Positions 19,046 to 28,346 of a stretch of 64,000 bases of DNA are shown here, piece after piece (the stretch's first letter is position 1; every line of letters starts with the position of its first letter). The DNA lies in the NCBI RefSeq assembly GCF_039530225.1, contig NZ_BAAAOH010000001.1:2604001-2668000 (forward strand). Direction: 5' to 3'. A program made the translations under genes and the position numbers. The DNA comes from Microbacterium pumilum. GTDB lineage: Bacteria > Actinomycetota > Actinomycetes > Actinomycetales > Microbacteriaceae. The notes beneath the pieces were generated by a model that worked only from the letters and a program-made list of their open reading frames with translations, made no database searches and was not told where the DNA came from.

Positions 19046-20754
19046 TGCGTCGACTCACGAGAGCCATCGTCGCCGTCGCACTCATCGGCGGGGCGGCCTG
19101 CAGTGCCTCTCCCGCTGCAGCATCCACCGACGAAGCCCTGGCAGGAACGGCGATCTACGCCGTCGACATCTCGGATGTCAGCACCGGACCCGAAGGCGAA
19201 TCAGCCGAGGAGGCGGCGAGCGGTGAGCTGCGGATCGCGTGCGTCGGAACGGACTGCGCCATCGTGAGCGAACCTGCACGGCTGCTGCTCGGCGGGGCGC
19301 CCTTCACAACCGCGGAGACACTCGTCTCGCAGCGCGAATCGGGGCAGACGGGGTCGCCGTGCGTCGGCGGCCGCGGTGGGCGGACCGTGTCGATCGAAGC
19401 TACCGCCGACGGGTTCTCCGCAACGCTCGTGCAGCAGCCCATCGACTGGCAGCCGTGCGACGACGGCACGGAGGCCTTCGGCCACGCTCGCGAGGTCGTA
19501 TGGACGGGGACGGTGATCTCCGCCGACCCGTGCGTGTTCACCGACACGGGTTGCGTCGCGACAGCGACCACCACATCCCAGCTGGCGTCGGGCAATCCCG
19601 CTGCGCCCAGCGTATTCAGCGCGCTCGCCACGCCGGCCGAGGCGGGTACGGCTCCTCAGCAGCTCATCACCGCGGTTCTTCTCACCATCATCCTGGTGCT
19701 CCTCGTCGCGTTCCCGACGTCCCTCCTCAACTCGGCGGTCGAAACCGGTTCGGAGCGGATGTCGGGCTGGTGGGCCGCGCGGCGGCGTCGCGAGCCCGAG
19801 CCGATCGGTCCCGCGATCGAGTCGATACCGGCCGTCGATGCCGTGAATGCGGTCGATGGTGAAGCCGACGCCACCACGCGCGACGCCGACGGACATGAGT
19901 CGGCCGAGCAGCTCGCCGTCACCGAACCGTCGAGCGCGCCGCGGCTCGGCCGCTGGTGGTGGGCGGCATCCGGAGTCGTCCTCGCGGGCTTGATCTCTGC
20001 GTTCGTGGATCCGGAGTTCGGGTTCAACCCAGGCAGCGTCCGTGTCGTACTCTCGCTGCTCGTGTCGTTCGCCATCGATGTGGCGCTGGGGTGGTTCCTC
20101 CTCATCTGGGTGATGCGCAGACTGGTTCCCGGGGCGACGCACACGTTCCTGTTCCGCCCCGCGACACTTCTCGTCGTGGTCGCCGCCGTCGTGTTCACCC
20201 GCCTGACCGGATTCGAGCCCGGCATCGTCTTCGGACTCGTCGCCGGCGTCGCGTTCGGCGCCCTCGTCGGCAAGGCAGCGGAGGCACGCGGGGCGCTCGT
20301 CACGCTCGGCTATGCGTTCATCGTCGCCCTCGCGGCGTGGGCGCTGTACGGCGTGCTCGGCGGCGGTGCCGCCACGGGGCAATCGTTCTGGTCGGCGTTC
20401 CTCATCGAGACGCTGAGCGCGATCGCCGTGGGCGGGATGGCGGCGCTGCCGATCGCACTCTTCCCGGTGCGAGGGATGGCGGGCTATGCGATCTGGTCGT
20501 GGCGTCGATGGGTGTGGGCTGCCTGCTACGCACTCGGACTCTTCGCATTCTTCGTGGTGCTCATGCCCATGCCCTTCGCGTGGGAGGGAGTCGCATGGGA
20601 TCTCACGGCGTGGATCGGCGCGTACCTCGTCTACGCGATCGGGGCGGTCGTGGCGTGGGTGGTGATCGCCCGTCCCTGGCATCGTGACGACGAGTCCGGC
20701 ACGACGACGGCGGAAGCCCCCGCCGAGGATGCTCAACCCGAGACGGTCCGCTGA
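19045..20754 (+). CDS. Multipass membrane protein with exported Cys-rich N-domain, function unknown
   Basis: A 569-residue protein beginning with a signal peptide (cleavage near SPAAAS, residue 27). An exported N-domain of about 180 residues holds paired cysteines (IACVGTDCAI, GSPCVGG, QPCDDG, DPCVFTDTGC). A first helix lies near residue 210-230, followed by a basic/acidic cytoplasmic linker. About eight to nine closely packed helices run from residue 305 to 550, and the tail is acidic. The N-domain has the same spaced-Cys, Thr/Gly-rich look as the lipoprotein encoded one base upstream (TGATG overlap), which suggests a two-protein envelope complex. I cannot name a family. Confidence 0.8.
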   Translation: MRRLTRAIVAVALIGGAACSASPAAASTDEALAGTAIYAVDISDVSTGPEGESAEEAASGELRIACVGTDCAIVSEPARLLLGGAPFTTAETLVSQRESGQTGSPCVGGRGGRTVSIEATADGFSATLVQQPIDWQPCDDGTEAFGHAREVVWTGTVISADPCVFTDTGCVATATTTSQLASGNPAAPSVFSALATPAEAGTAPQQLITAVLLTIILVLLVAFPTSLLNSAVETGSERMSGWWAARRRREPEPIGPAIESIPAVDAVNAVDGEADATTRDADGHESAEQLAVTEPSSAPRLGRWWWAASGVVLAGLISAFVDPEFGFNPGSVRVVLSLLVSFAIDVALGWFLLIWVMRRLVPGATHTFLFRPATLLVVVAAVVFTRLTGFEPGIVFGLVAGVAFGALVGKAAEARGALVTLGYAFIVALAAWALYGVLGGGAATGQSFWSAFLIETLSAIAVGGMAALPIALFPVRGMAGYAIWSWRRWVWAACYALGLFAFFVVLMPMPFAWEGVAWDLTAWIGAYLVYAIGAVVAWVVIARPWHRDDESGTTTAEAPAEDAQPETVR

Positions 20755-20842
20755 CTCGCTGCGATCGCCGGCGCGACAGCGCATGAGTCGTACGGCGACA
20801 CGACCACGGACGACTCGGGACGGCCGCCGATAGGCTCGACGA

Positions 20843-22006
20843 GTGAGCGTCATCACCCCCCTGCAGGCACTGCCCATCGAAGAGCTGCGACAGCGTTCGA
20901 GCACGAAATGGCGTCGCTACCCGGCTGAGGTCCTGCCGCTGTTCGTCGCCGAGACCGACTTCCCGATGGCAGATTCGATCACCCGGGTGCTCGCCCGCGC
21001 CGTCCAGCTCGGCGACACCGGGTACACGCCGCCGGATCCCGGCATCCGAGACGCGTACGCGGGCTTCGCCCGGCGTCGATTCGGCTGGACGGTGGATCCC
21101 TCACGCATCCGCACCACCTGCGACGTGATGATGGGCGTCGTCGAACTGCTGCGCAAGGTGACACAGCCGGGCGACCGAGTGATCGTCACCCCGCCGGTGT
21201 ACCCGCCCTTCTACGAGTGCATCCCCGAGGCAGGCGCCGTTGTCGAACGCGTGCCGCTGATCGAGAACGAATCGGGCTGGCACCTCGACCTGCCCGGCAT
21301 CGAGGCGGCCCTGGCCGGAGGAGCGCGCGCGGTGCTGCTGTGCAACCCGCACAACCCCACCGGCACCGTCCACTCGCGCGAGACCCTGGCGGCCCTCGCC
21401 GATCTCGCCGCGGGTTTCGGTGCCACCGTGATCAGCGATGAGATCCACGCGCCACTGGTGCATCCCGGCATCCTGTTCACCCCGTTCCTGGATGCCTCGC
21501 CCGCCGCCGCCCGGATCGGCTACACGGTCGCGAGCGCGAGCAAGGCGTACAACCTCGCCGGTCTCAAGTGCGCGCTCATGATCACCGCGTCGGATGACAC
21601 GGCTCGGGTGGTGCGATCCCTGCCCGATGAGGTCGAGTGGCGCACCGGCCTGTTCGGCGCTCTCGCGGCCGTAGCGGCGTTCGCGGAGGAGAGCGATCCG
21701 TGGCTCGATGCCCTGCGCGCCACCCTCGACGACAACCGCAGGCTGCTCGCCGAGCTGCTCGCCGAGCACATTCCGGGGGCGCGCTACCGCGTCCCGGATG
21801 CGGGGTTCCTCGCGTGGGTCGACCTGTCTACGCTCGGCTGGGGCGACAACCCCGCCGTGAAGATCCTCCGCGATGCGAAGGTGGCGCTCCACCTCGGCCC
21901 GCTGTTCGGCGAGGAGGGCAAGGGACACGTCCGGATCAACTTCGGCTGCTCGCCCGCTGTGCTGCGCGAGGCGGTCGAGCGCATCGGTGCGCTCGTTCGG
22001 ACGTGA
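20843..22006 (+). CDS. MalY/PatB-type PLP cystathionine beta-lyase / aminotransferase
   Basis: Fold-type I pyridoxal-phosphate enzyme of the MalY/PatB group, which cleaves C-S bonds of cystathionine or cysteine conjugates. The 387-residue product shows LPLFVAETDFPMA near residue 31, VIVTPPVYPPFY, LLCNPHNPTGTVHSRE near 168, VISDEIHAPLVHPG near 199 (Asp pairs with the PLP ring nitrogen), and ASASKAYNLAGLKCA near 233 with the Schiff-base Lys. The start is GTG 20843. It overlaps the MFS transporter gene by 4 nt, so the two are probably one unit; export of a thiol product or detoxification is a guess. Confidence 0.9.
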   Translation: MSVITPLQALPIEELRQRSSTKWRRYPAEVLPLFVAETDFPMADSITRVLARAVQLGDTGYTPPDPGIRDAYAGFARRRFGWTVDPSRIRTTCDVMMGVVELLRKVTQPGDRVIVTPPVYPPFYECIPEAGAVVERVPLIENESGWHLDLPGIEAALAGGARAVLLCNPHNPTGTVHSRETLAALADLAAGFGATVISDEIHAPLVHPGILFTPFLDASPAAARIGYTVASASKAYNLAGLKCALMITASDDTARVVRSLPDEVEWRTGLFGALAAVAAFAEESDPWLDALRATLDDNRRLLAELLAEHIPGARYRVPDAGFLAWVDLSTLGWGDNPAVKILRDAKVALHLGPLFGEEGKGHVRINFGCSPAVLREAVERIGALVRT

Positions 22007-23457
22007 CCGGTCCGATCGGACAGCCCCCCGCCGACTGGTCCACCGGCGGTTCCACAGGCGGCGGCGCGTCGCCTGCCGGTCCTGGGCTCGCCGGGCGTGG
22101 CGGAGGGATCTGGGGGCCCTCGTATGTCTGGGTCACGGTCGGCTCCGCAGCCCTGATCTTCCTCGCGGCGATCCAGTCCCTCGCGGTGACGACCGTCATG
22201 CCCGTCGTGAGCGCGGATCTCGATGGCGCGGCGCTCTATGCGGTGGCGTTCGCCGGCACCCTCGCGACAAGCGTCATCGGCATGGTCGCCGTGGGCGCAT
22301 GGTGCGATCGCAGCGGCGTGCTCGCACCCCTCACCGCGTCCGTCGCGCTGTTCGTGGTCGGACTCGTCATGGCTGGGTTCGCACCCACGATGGAGGTCCT
22401 CGTCGCCGGTCGCCTCATCCAGGGGCTCGGCACCGGCGGTCAGACGGTCGCGCTGTACGTCGTGGTGGCCCGCGTCTATCCTGCCGCCGTCCACGGTCGG
22501 GTGTTCGCGGCCTACTCGGCGGCTTGGGTCGTCCCTTCGCTCATCGGACCGTTCCTCGCAGGAGCGGTGGCGGAGTACCTCCACTGGCGCTGGGTCTTCC
22601 TCGGTGTCGCGATCCTCACCGTCGCCGCCTACACCCTGGTCGTCCTGCGACTTCGCGGACTCGCGCTCGGGACGGACCACCCGGCAACCGATCGGATCGC
22701 GCCGCGACTGGCGTGCGCGGTCGCCGTCGCGGTCGGGGCATTGCTGCTGAGCCTGGCCGGATCGCTCGGGCCATGGGCGTGGGCAGCGGTCGCGGCATCC
22801 GTGCTCACCATCGGCTTCGCCTCCCGGCCACTGCTGCCGCGCCGGACGCTCCTCGCGGGGCGAGGACTGCCGAGCGTCGTGCTGATGCGCGGGCTGATCG
22901 CAGGCGCTCTCTTCGGCGCCGAGATCTACGTGCCCTACCTGCTCATCGACGAGTACGACTTCTCGCCGACGTGGGCGGGCCTGGGTCTGACGGCGGCGGC
23001 GATCGCGTGGGCGACCGCGGCCGACATCCAGGGCCGATTCGGCGATCGGATCGGCAATGCACGGATCACGCTGATCGGCATCGCCCTCCTGTTCAGTTCG
23101 CTCGCGATTGCCGGGATCACGGCGCTGGCGCATCTCCCTGCGGCGGTCGTCATCGCCGGATGGACCCTGGCGGGCGGGGGGATGGGGCTCATGTATCCGC
23201 GCCTGACGGTGCTGACGCTCGCGTATTCGACGCCCCAGAACCAGGGCTTCAATTCATCCGCGCTGTCGATCTCGGACTCGATCGGGGCCGCGACGACCAT
23301 CGCGGCGATGGGGCTCGTCTTCACAGCGCTCACGGCCACGGATGCCGCGTTCCCCGCGGTGTTCGCGCTGGCGTGTGTGCTGTCGCTGCTGGCACTCCTC
23401 CCCGGGCTGCGGCTCGGTCACGCGCATGAGATCGGGGGGCGCCGACCGGGCGAGTGA
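22003..23457 (+). CDS. MFS transporter (drug/metabolite exporter type)
   Basis: A 484-residue major-facilitator protein starting at a GTG that overlaps the upstream stop (GTGA). About 38 Gly/Pro-rich cytoplasmic residues precede the first helix. SLAVTTVMPVVSADL near residue 60 and GAWCDRSGVLAP near 100 (loop 2-3 type motif), then GRLIQGLGTGGQTVALYV near 133, place it with the 14-helix DHA2-like exporters. The second half carries LSISDSIGAATTIAAMG. Substrate cannot be read from sequence. Coupling to the MalY-type lyase gene suggests related metabolites. Confidence 0.88.
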   Translation: MTGPIGQPPADWSTGGSTGGGASPAGPGLAGRGGGIWGPSYVWVTVGSAALIFLAAIQSLAVTTVMPVVSADLDGAALYAVAFAGTLATSVIGMVAVGAWCDRSGVLAPLTASVALFVVGLVMAGFAPTMEVLVAGRLIQGLGTGGQTVALYVVVARVYPAAVHGRVFAAYSAAWVVPSLIGPFLAGAVAEYLHWRWVFLGVAILTVAAYTLVVLRLRGLALGTDHPATDRIAPRLACAVAVAVGALLLSLAGSLGPWAWAAVAASVLTIGFASRPLLPRRTLLAGRGLPSVVLMRGLIAGALFGAEIYVPYLLIDEYDFSPTWAGLGLTAAAIAWATAADIQGRFGDRIGNARITLIGIALLFSSLAIAGITALAHLPAAVVIAGWTLAGGGMGLMYPRLTVLTLAYSTPQNQGFNSSALSISDSIGAATTIAAMGLVFTALTATDAAFPAVFALACVLSLLALLPGLRLGHAHEIGGRRPGE

Positions 23458-23468
23458 TGGACCTCGAT

Positions 23469-23505
23469 TTGAGCGGCGGGAGAAGGTAAGGCTAACCTAA
23501 TTCGG
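23469..23505 (+). promoter_or_regulatory. IdeR/DtxR iron box over a leaderless promoter
   Basis: The 19-mer at 23482-23500 (gaaggtaaggctaacctaa) matches the DtxR/IdeR consensus TWAGGTWAGSCTWACCTWA at 18 of 19 positions. It covers a -10 TAACCT (23493-23498), with a -35 TTGAGC (23469-23474) 18 nt upstream. Predicted transcription would start at or next to the GTG at 23505, so the mRNA is probably leaderless. Iron-loaded IdeR would repress the siderophore operon. Confidence 0.85.
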
Positions 23506-24434
23506 TGACCTCCCACTCGATCGCCGTCCGGCCCGCCTACCGTCCGTACGTGACACAGGTCTCCCGCGTCGAGCGGCTGTCTCCGCATTTCGTGCGCGTC
23601 GTGCTCCACGGCGACGACCTCGAGCACTTCGGCACTGCCGGCCTCGATCAGCGCATCAAGGTCCTCTTCCCTCATGCCGACGGCAGTTTCGCCGAGGTCG
23701 GGCAGGATGCCGGGGCGGGGGACTGGTACGACCGCTGGCGTTCGCTCCCGGATGCCGCGCGCAACGTTTTCCGCACCTACACTGCGCGTCGCGTCAACCC
23801 TGCCTCGCGGACCGTGACCGTCGACTTCGTGGTCCACCACGACGCGGGTCCCGCCGGCGCGTGGGCGGAGCGGGCAGTCCCGGGCGATGACCTCGTCATC
23901 GTCGGTCCGGACGAGCGCAGCCCGCAGTCGCGGATCGGGCTGGACTGGCACCCGGGCTCGTCCCGCCGCCTGCTGCTCGCGGGCGATGAGACCGCGGCGC
24001 CCGCGATCGCCGGCATCCTCGAGTCGCTCGACCGTGACTGCGACGTCGATGCCTTCATCGAGGTGCCGGCCGCCGCCGACGCCGTGGAGCTCGATCTGCC
24101 GGAGACCTTCCGCGTTCAGTGGCTGGCCCGGGACGATCGTGCACACGGATCGTCGCTGATCACCGCGCTCTCGACATGGGCTGGCGCGTCGGGCGACCTG
24201 CTCGAGCGTGCCGCCGCACCGCGGCCGCAGAGACTGGATGACGTCGACGTCGATGTCGACCTGCTCTGGGACAGCCCCGAAGCCGCGGACGGCGAGTTCT
24301 ACGCCTGGATCGCGGGGGAGGCGGCGATGGTGAAGACGATCCGCCGTTCCCTGGTCAGCGACCACGGCGTCGACCGCAAGCGCGTCGCCTTCATGGGCTA
24401 CTGGCGGCTCGGGCAGTCGGAACGCACGGAATGA
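23505..24434 (+). CDS. Siderophore-interacting protein (FAD ferric-siderophore reductase)
   Basis: Cytoplasmic flavin reductase of the SIP/ViuB family, which releases iron from imported ferric siderophores. The 309-residue product has the FAD-binding FRTYTARRVNP near residue 90 (RxYT-type motif), RLLLAGDETAAPAIAGIL near 155, and the C-terminal FYAWIAGEAAMVKTIRRSL with GYWRLGQSE. An Asp/Val repeat, DDVDVDVDLLW, lies near 245. It is first in the operon, directly behind the iron box, and overlaps the first permease gene by 4 nt. Start is GTG 23505. Confidence 0.94.
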   Translation: MTSHSIAVRPAYRPYVTQVSRVERLSPHFVRVVLHGDDLEHFGTAGLDQRIKVLFPHADGSFAEVGQDAGAGDWYDRWRSLPDAARNVFRTYTARRVNPASRTVTVDFVVHHDAGPAGAWAERAVPGDDLVIVGPDERSPQSRIGLDWHPGSSRRLLLAGDETAAPAIAGILESLDRDCDVDAFIEVPAAADAVELDLPETFRVQWLARDDRAHGSSLITALSTWAGASGDLLERAAAPRPQRLDDVDVDVDLLWDSPEAADGEFYAWIAGEAAMVKTIRRSLVSDHGVDRKRVAFMGYWRLGQSERTE

Positions 24435-25444
24435 CGGCATCCGCCCGCACTCGCCGGGCGCGTCTCGTCCTCGCCGTCGCGATCGCCGTCTTCCTGGCGT
24501 CCGTGGTGCTGAGCCTGGGCGTCGGGGCGCGACCGATCACGCCTGCCGCTGTGGTGGATGCACTCTTCGGACCGGATCCGTCCAACGCGGACCACACCGT
24601 GCTGCTCACGCAGCGCGTGCCGCGCACGATCATCGGCATTCTGGCCGGGGCGGCGCTCGCGGTCGCCGGCACGGTGATGCAGGGGCTCACGCGCAACCCG
24701 CTCGCCGACCCCGGGCTGCTGGGTGTCAACGCGGGCGCCTCGGTGGCCGTGCTCGCAGCGATCACCCTGGTCGGGATCAGCACTCCGTCGGGCTTCCTCT
24801 GGTTCGCGTTCGGAGGAGCGGCGGTGGCCGCCGTGGTGGTCGCGTTCATCGGCTCGCGCGGGCCCGACGGCGGCAACCCCGCCAAGCTCGCACTCACGGG
24901 TGCTGCCGTGACAGCGGGGCTCACCGCCGTCACGCTTCTCATCCTGAACACCGACTACGTCGCGCTCGATGTGTACCGGTACTGGTCGGTGGGTGGGCTC
25001 ACGGCCCGCGGGCTGGACAGCGTCGCCCTCGTCTTCGTTCCGATCGCTGTCGGCATCGGCATCGCGCTGTTCTGCGCCCGAGGCCTGGACCTCATCGCCC
25101 TGGGTGCGGATACCGCCACGGGTCTCGGTCACGACGTCGCGCGCACACGGGGGCTCGGCATCGTGGCGACGATCCTGCTGTGCGGGGGCGCCACCGCGAT
25201 CGCCGGGCCGATCGTCTTCATCGGCCTGGTGATTCCGCATACGCTGCGCGTGATCGTCGGCGACGACTACCGGTGGCTCCTGACGATCGGGATCCCCGCC
25301 GGCGCGAGTCTTCTCCTGCTCGCCGATGTCGTCGGGCGTGTCATCGCTCTGCCGGGCGAAGTCCAGGCCGGCATCGTCATCGCGTTCGTGGGTGCGCCCG
25401 TCCTCATCACCCTCGTGCTGCGTCGTCAGCAGGTGATGCTGTGA
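24431..25444 (+). CDS. Iron-siderophore ABC transporter permease 1 (FecCD family)
   Basis: A 337-residue FecCD/BtuC-type membrane subunit with about nine to ten helices, forming half of the channel that imports ferric siderophores. Family marks are RVPRTIIGILAGAALAVAG near residue 64, MQGLTRNPLADPGLLGVNAGAS near 84, and the cytoplasmic coupling helix GLVIPHTLRVIVGDDYRWL near 267. ATG overlaps the upstream stop and its own stop overlaps the next GTG, so all four transport genes are tightly coupled. Confidence 0.94.
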   Translation: MTASARTRRARLVLAVAIAVFLASVVLSLGVGARPITPAAVVDALFGPDPSNADHTVLLTQRVPRTIIGILAGAALAVAGTVMQGLTRNPLADPGLLGVNAGASVAVLAAITLVGISTPSGFLWFAFGGAAVAAVVVAFIGSRGPDGGNPAKLALTGAAVTAGLTAVTLLILNTDYVALDVYRYWSVGGLTARGLDSVALVFVPIAVGIGIALFCARGLDLIALGADTATGLGHDVARTRGLGIVATILLCGGATAIAGPIVFIGLVIPHTLRVIVGDDYRWLLTIGIPAGASLLLLADVVGRVIALPGEVQAGIVIAFVGAPVLITLVLRRQQVML

Positions 25445-26499
25445 GCCCGAGTGCGACCGCCGCCGGCGCTGACGCCGTCGCGCCGAGTGCTCTCGAAACA
25501 GTGCGCCGCACCGCGCGCCGCCGGCGAGCGGTCGTGGTCGTGGCGACCGTCGTGCTCGTCGCGGTCATCTCGCTCGTCGCGCTCAGCATGGGGGACTACC
25601 CGCTCACGGTCGAGCAGGTCTGGCACGCGCTCTGGGGCGGCGGCACCCGGGCGGAGGCCTACGTCGTCTTCCAGGTGCGTGCGCCGCGCCTCGTCATGGC
25701 GCTGATCGCCGGCGCCGCGCTCGGCATCGCCGGAGCGCTGCTGCAGTCTCTGCTCGGCAATCCGCTCGCGAGCCCTGACCTGCTCGGAATCTCAGGTGGC
25801 AGCGGCGCGGCAGCCATCTTCGCGCTGCTCGTGCTCGGCATGTCGGGCCCCTCGCTCGCGCTCGCGGCGTTCGTCGGGGGAATGGTCGTCGCGGGGCTGC
25901 TGCTGCTGGCGGGTCGCGCGCAGACAGACGGCGGGTATCGCCTCATCCTCGCTGGTGTCGGCATGTCGTTCCTGGCGGGTGCAGCGACCAGCCTCCTGAT
26001 GGTGCGGGCTCAGGTCGAACAGGCCCAGATGGCCATGCTGTGGCTGACCGGAAGCCTGTCCTCGACGCCCTGGTGGCAGGTCGCCACGGTCGCCGTGGTG
26101 TTCGCGCTCGTCATCCCGGCCGTCGTCGCAGCGGCACGCTGGCTGCCCATCGTCCAGCTGGGAGCGTCGACGGCATCCGGTCTCGGCGTCCGCCCTGGGC
26201 TGGTGCGCGTGGTCACGGTCACCGCGGCCGTGATCCTGACCGCCGTCACCTGTGCGTTCCTCGGGCCGATCTCATTCGTCGCCCTGTGCGCCCCCGCGAT
26301 CGCTCGGCCCCTGCTCGGCCATGCATCGGCCGGCATCGCCACGAGCGGGCTCATCGGCGCGGCGCTGCTCACGACCGCCGATCTGGTCGCCCAGTACGCG
26401 ATCCCCGGGATGTCCGTGCCGGTCGGCGTCGTGACCGGTGCCATCGGGGCCCTCTTCCTGCTGTGGCTCCTCGCCACGTCGAAAGGACGTCAGCTGTGA
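25441..26499 (+). CDS. Iron-siderophore ABC transporter permease 2 (FecCD family)
   Basis: Second FecCD permease, 352 residues from GTG 25441 (GTGA overlap). The open frame extends about 85 codons further upstream inside the first permease, but without homology. Matching paralogue motifs are RAPRLVMALIAGAALGIAG near residue 80, LQSLLGNPLASPDLLGISGG near 101, and SFVALCAPAIARPLLG near 278. The N-terminal 30 residues are Ala-rich and then Arg-rich, leading to the first helix. It pairs with the preceding permease as a heterodimer. Confidence 0.94.
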   Translation: MSPSATAAGADAVAPSALETVRRTARRRRAVVVVATVVLVAVISLVALSMGDYPLTVEQVWHALWGGGTRAEAYVVFQVRAPRLVMALIAGAALGIAGALLQSLLGNPLASPDLLGISGGSGAAAIFALLVLGMSGPSLALAAFVGGMVVAGLLLLAGRAQTDGGYRLILAGVGMSFLAGAATSLLMVRAQVEQAQMAMLWLTGSLSSTPWWQVATVAVVFALVIPAVVAAARWLPIVQLGASTASGLGVRPGLVRVVTVTAAVILTAVTCAFLGPISFVALCAPAIARPLLGHASAGIATSGLIGAALLTTADLVAQYAIPGMSVPVGVVTGAIGALFLLWLLATSKGRQL

Positions 26500-27320
26500 G
26501 CTCCACCATCTCGCCGCCCGAGCTCGTCGCGCGCGGGCTCGACGCCGGCTATCCGGGTCGCACGGTGATCGAGGACCTCGATCTGGCGATCACACCGGGG
26601 CGGATCACGATGATCATCGGCGCGAATGCGTCGGGCAAGTCCACGCTCCTCGGTGTCCTGGCGCGGCTTCGGCCACCGCTCGCGGGCCGGATCGAGCTCG
26701 GCGGCGAGGACATCGCCACGATTCCCCGTCGCAAGCTGGCACGCAGCATCGGCCTGCTGCCGCAGCATCCCACCGCTCCAGACGGTCTCACCGTGGCGGA
26801 GCTCGTCGCGCGCGGCCGCTACCCCCATCGCGGAGTGTTCCAGCGATGGTCACCGGGCGACACCGAGAAGGTGGATGCCGCCCTCGAGCGCACCGGGCTG
26901 TCCGCGCTGGCCGAGCGCCCCCTCGGAGATCTGTCCGGTGGTCAGCGTCAGCGTGCCTGGATCGCCATGGCTCTCGCGCAGAACCCGCAGATCCTCCTGC
27001 TCGACGAGCCGACCACGTTCCTTGACTTGAGCCACCAGCTCGACGTCCTCGACCTGCTGCGGGACCTCAACCGGACTCAGGGAACGACGATCGTGGTCGT
27101 GCTCCACGAGCTCAATCTCGCAGCCCGCTACGCCGACCAGCTGGTCGTCATGGCGGAAGGCCGCATCGTCTCACACGGATCGCCCACCGAGGTTCTGACG
27201 GCGGATGTCGTCGCCGAGGCATTCGCGCTCGACGCCCTCGTCATCCCCGACCCGCTCACACAGACTCCCCTCGTCATTCCACGTCCCGGCGGCGCCCATG
27301 CGTCGGCGGATCGCGGCTGA
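26496..27320 (+). CDS. Iron-siderophore ABC transporter ATP-binding protein (FecE type)
   Basis: A 274-residue ABC ATPase energising siderophore import. Walker A is GANASGKSTLLG near residue 41. The FepC/FecE-type Q-loop region reads IGLLPQHPTAPDGLTVAEL near 85. The signature is LSGGQRQRAWIAMALAQ near 148 and Walker B ILLLDEPTTFLDLSHQ near 168, followed by VLHELNLAARYADQ. GTG 26496 overlaps the permease stop by 4 nt. The binding-protein gene follows after 24 bp. Confidence 0.95.
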   Translation: MSSTISPPELVARGLDAGYPGRTVIEDLDLAITPGRITMIIGANASGKSTLLGVLARLRPPLAGRIELGGEDIATIPRRKLARSIGLLPQHPTAPDGLTVAELVARGRYPHRGVFQRWSPGDTEKVDAALERTGLSALAERPLGDLSGGQRQRAWIAMALAQNPQILLLDEPTTFLDLSHQLDVLDLLRDLNRTQGTTIVVVLHELNLAARYADQLVVMAEGRIVSHGSPTEVLTADVVAEAFALDALVIPDPLTQTPLVIPRPGGAHASADRG

Positions 27321-27344
27321 CCCCACGAAGAAAAGGAAGAAGAG

Positions 27345-28346
27345 ATGACCCGACAGCGCGCCCGCGCCATCCTCGCCATCACGGCCGCCACGGCGACAGC
27401 CCTCGCCCTGGCCGGATGCTCCGGATCCGCCGCACCCGAAGGCACAGCGAGCGGCGACGCAGCGTCTGCGGAAGGATTCCCGGTCACGATCCACCACGCC
27501 TTCGGCGAGACCACGATCGACGCTGCCCCCGAGCGCATCGCCACGTGGGGCTGGGGCGCGACGGATGCGGTCCTCGCACTCGGCGAGGTACCGGTTGCCG
27601 TGTCTTCCATGGACTACGGCGGCGGCGACAACAAGCTCACGCCCTGGATCGAAGAGGCCATCACGGGGCTCGACGGTGAAGAGCCCGTTCTCCTCGACTC
27701 GTCCGCCAACGAGGTCTCGGTCGAAGAGGTCCTGGCGACGGACCCGGATGTCTTCCTCGCACCGTACTCGGGACTGACGCAGGAGGAATACGACGAGCTG
27801 ACGGATGCAGGCGTCCCGGTCATCGCCTACCCCGAGACCGCGTGGTCGACTCCGTGGCAGGACGTCATCACGATCGTCGGCGAGGCGATGGGCAAGTCGG
27901 CCGAGGCCGAACAGGTGCTCGCCGATCTCGACACGCTCGTCGCAGACACCGCCGCTGAGCATCCGGAGTTCGCCGAGGCGACGATCGCCTACATCGACGA
28001 CGACGTGGACACGTTCTACATGTACCTGCCGTCCGACCCGCGTGTCGTGATCCTCGAGCAGTTGGGCTTCACCACGCCCGACAGCGTGACCGCGCTCGAC
28101 ACCGGCGAGGGCACGTTCTACACGACCGTGAGCTACGAGAACCTCGATCAGATCGACGCCGATGTCATCCTCACGCAGGCCGAGCAGCAGTCTGCGCTCG
28201 ATGAATTCCTGGCGTCGGATCGCGGTCAGCTGATCCCCGCGGTGAAGAAGGGTGCCGTCGCGGCCGTCGTCGGCGAGGTCGTCGGCGAGGAGAACGTCTC
28301 GGCGACCACCCCGACGGCGCTCTCGCTGCCCTGGCTGCTCCCGACC
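27345..28346 (+). CDS. Iron-siderophore substrate-binding lipoprotein, 3' end lost in an inverted duplication
   Basis: Extracytoplasmic binding protein of the FecB/FepB type, anchored by lipidated Cys25 (ALAGCSGS). AAAAGGAAG precedes the ATG. Recognisable parts include PERIATWGWGATDAVLALG near residue 64, VFLAPYSGLTQEEYDEL near 138 and the terminal TPTALSLPWLLP near 321-332. Relatives usually end some 10-15 residues later. Here the natural end and stop are missing: at 28346 the frame runs into a reverse copy of its own codons and stays open antisense through bioY to a stop at 29163-29165 (606 codons). The coordinates given are the genuine part. The protein as encoded would carry a foreign tail of about 270 residues and may not function. 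Confidence 0.85.
28156..28278 (+). repeat. Left arm of perfect 123-bp inverted repeat
   Basis: This stretch, inside the siderophore-binding-protein gene (encoding from ADVILTQAEQQSALDEF to AAVVGE), is repeated without a single mismatch as the reverse complement at 28346-28468. I compared the two arms base by base in blocks of ten. Identity stops abruptly at 28155/28469 outside and 28279/28345 inside. Confidence 0.97.
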
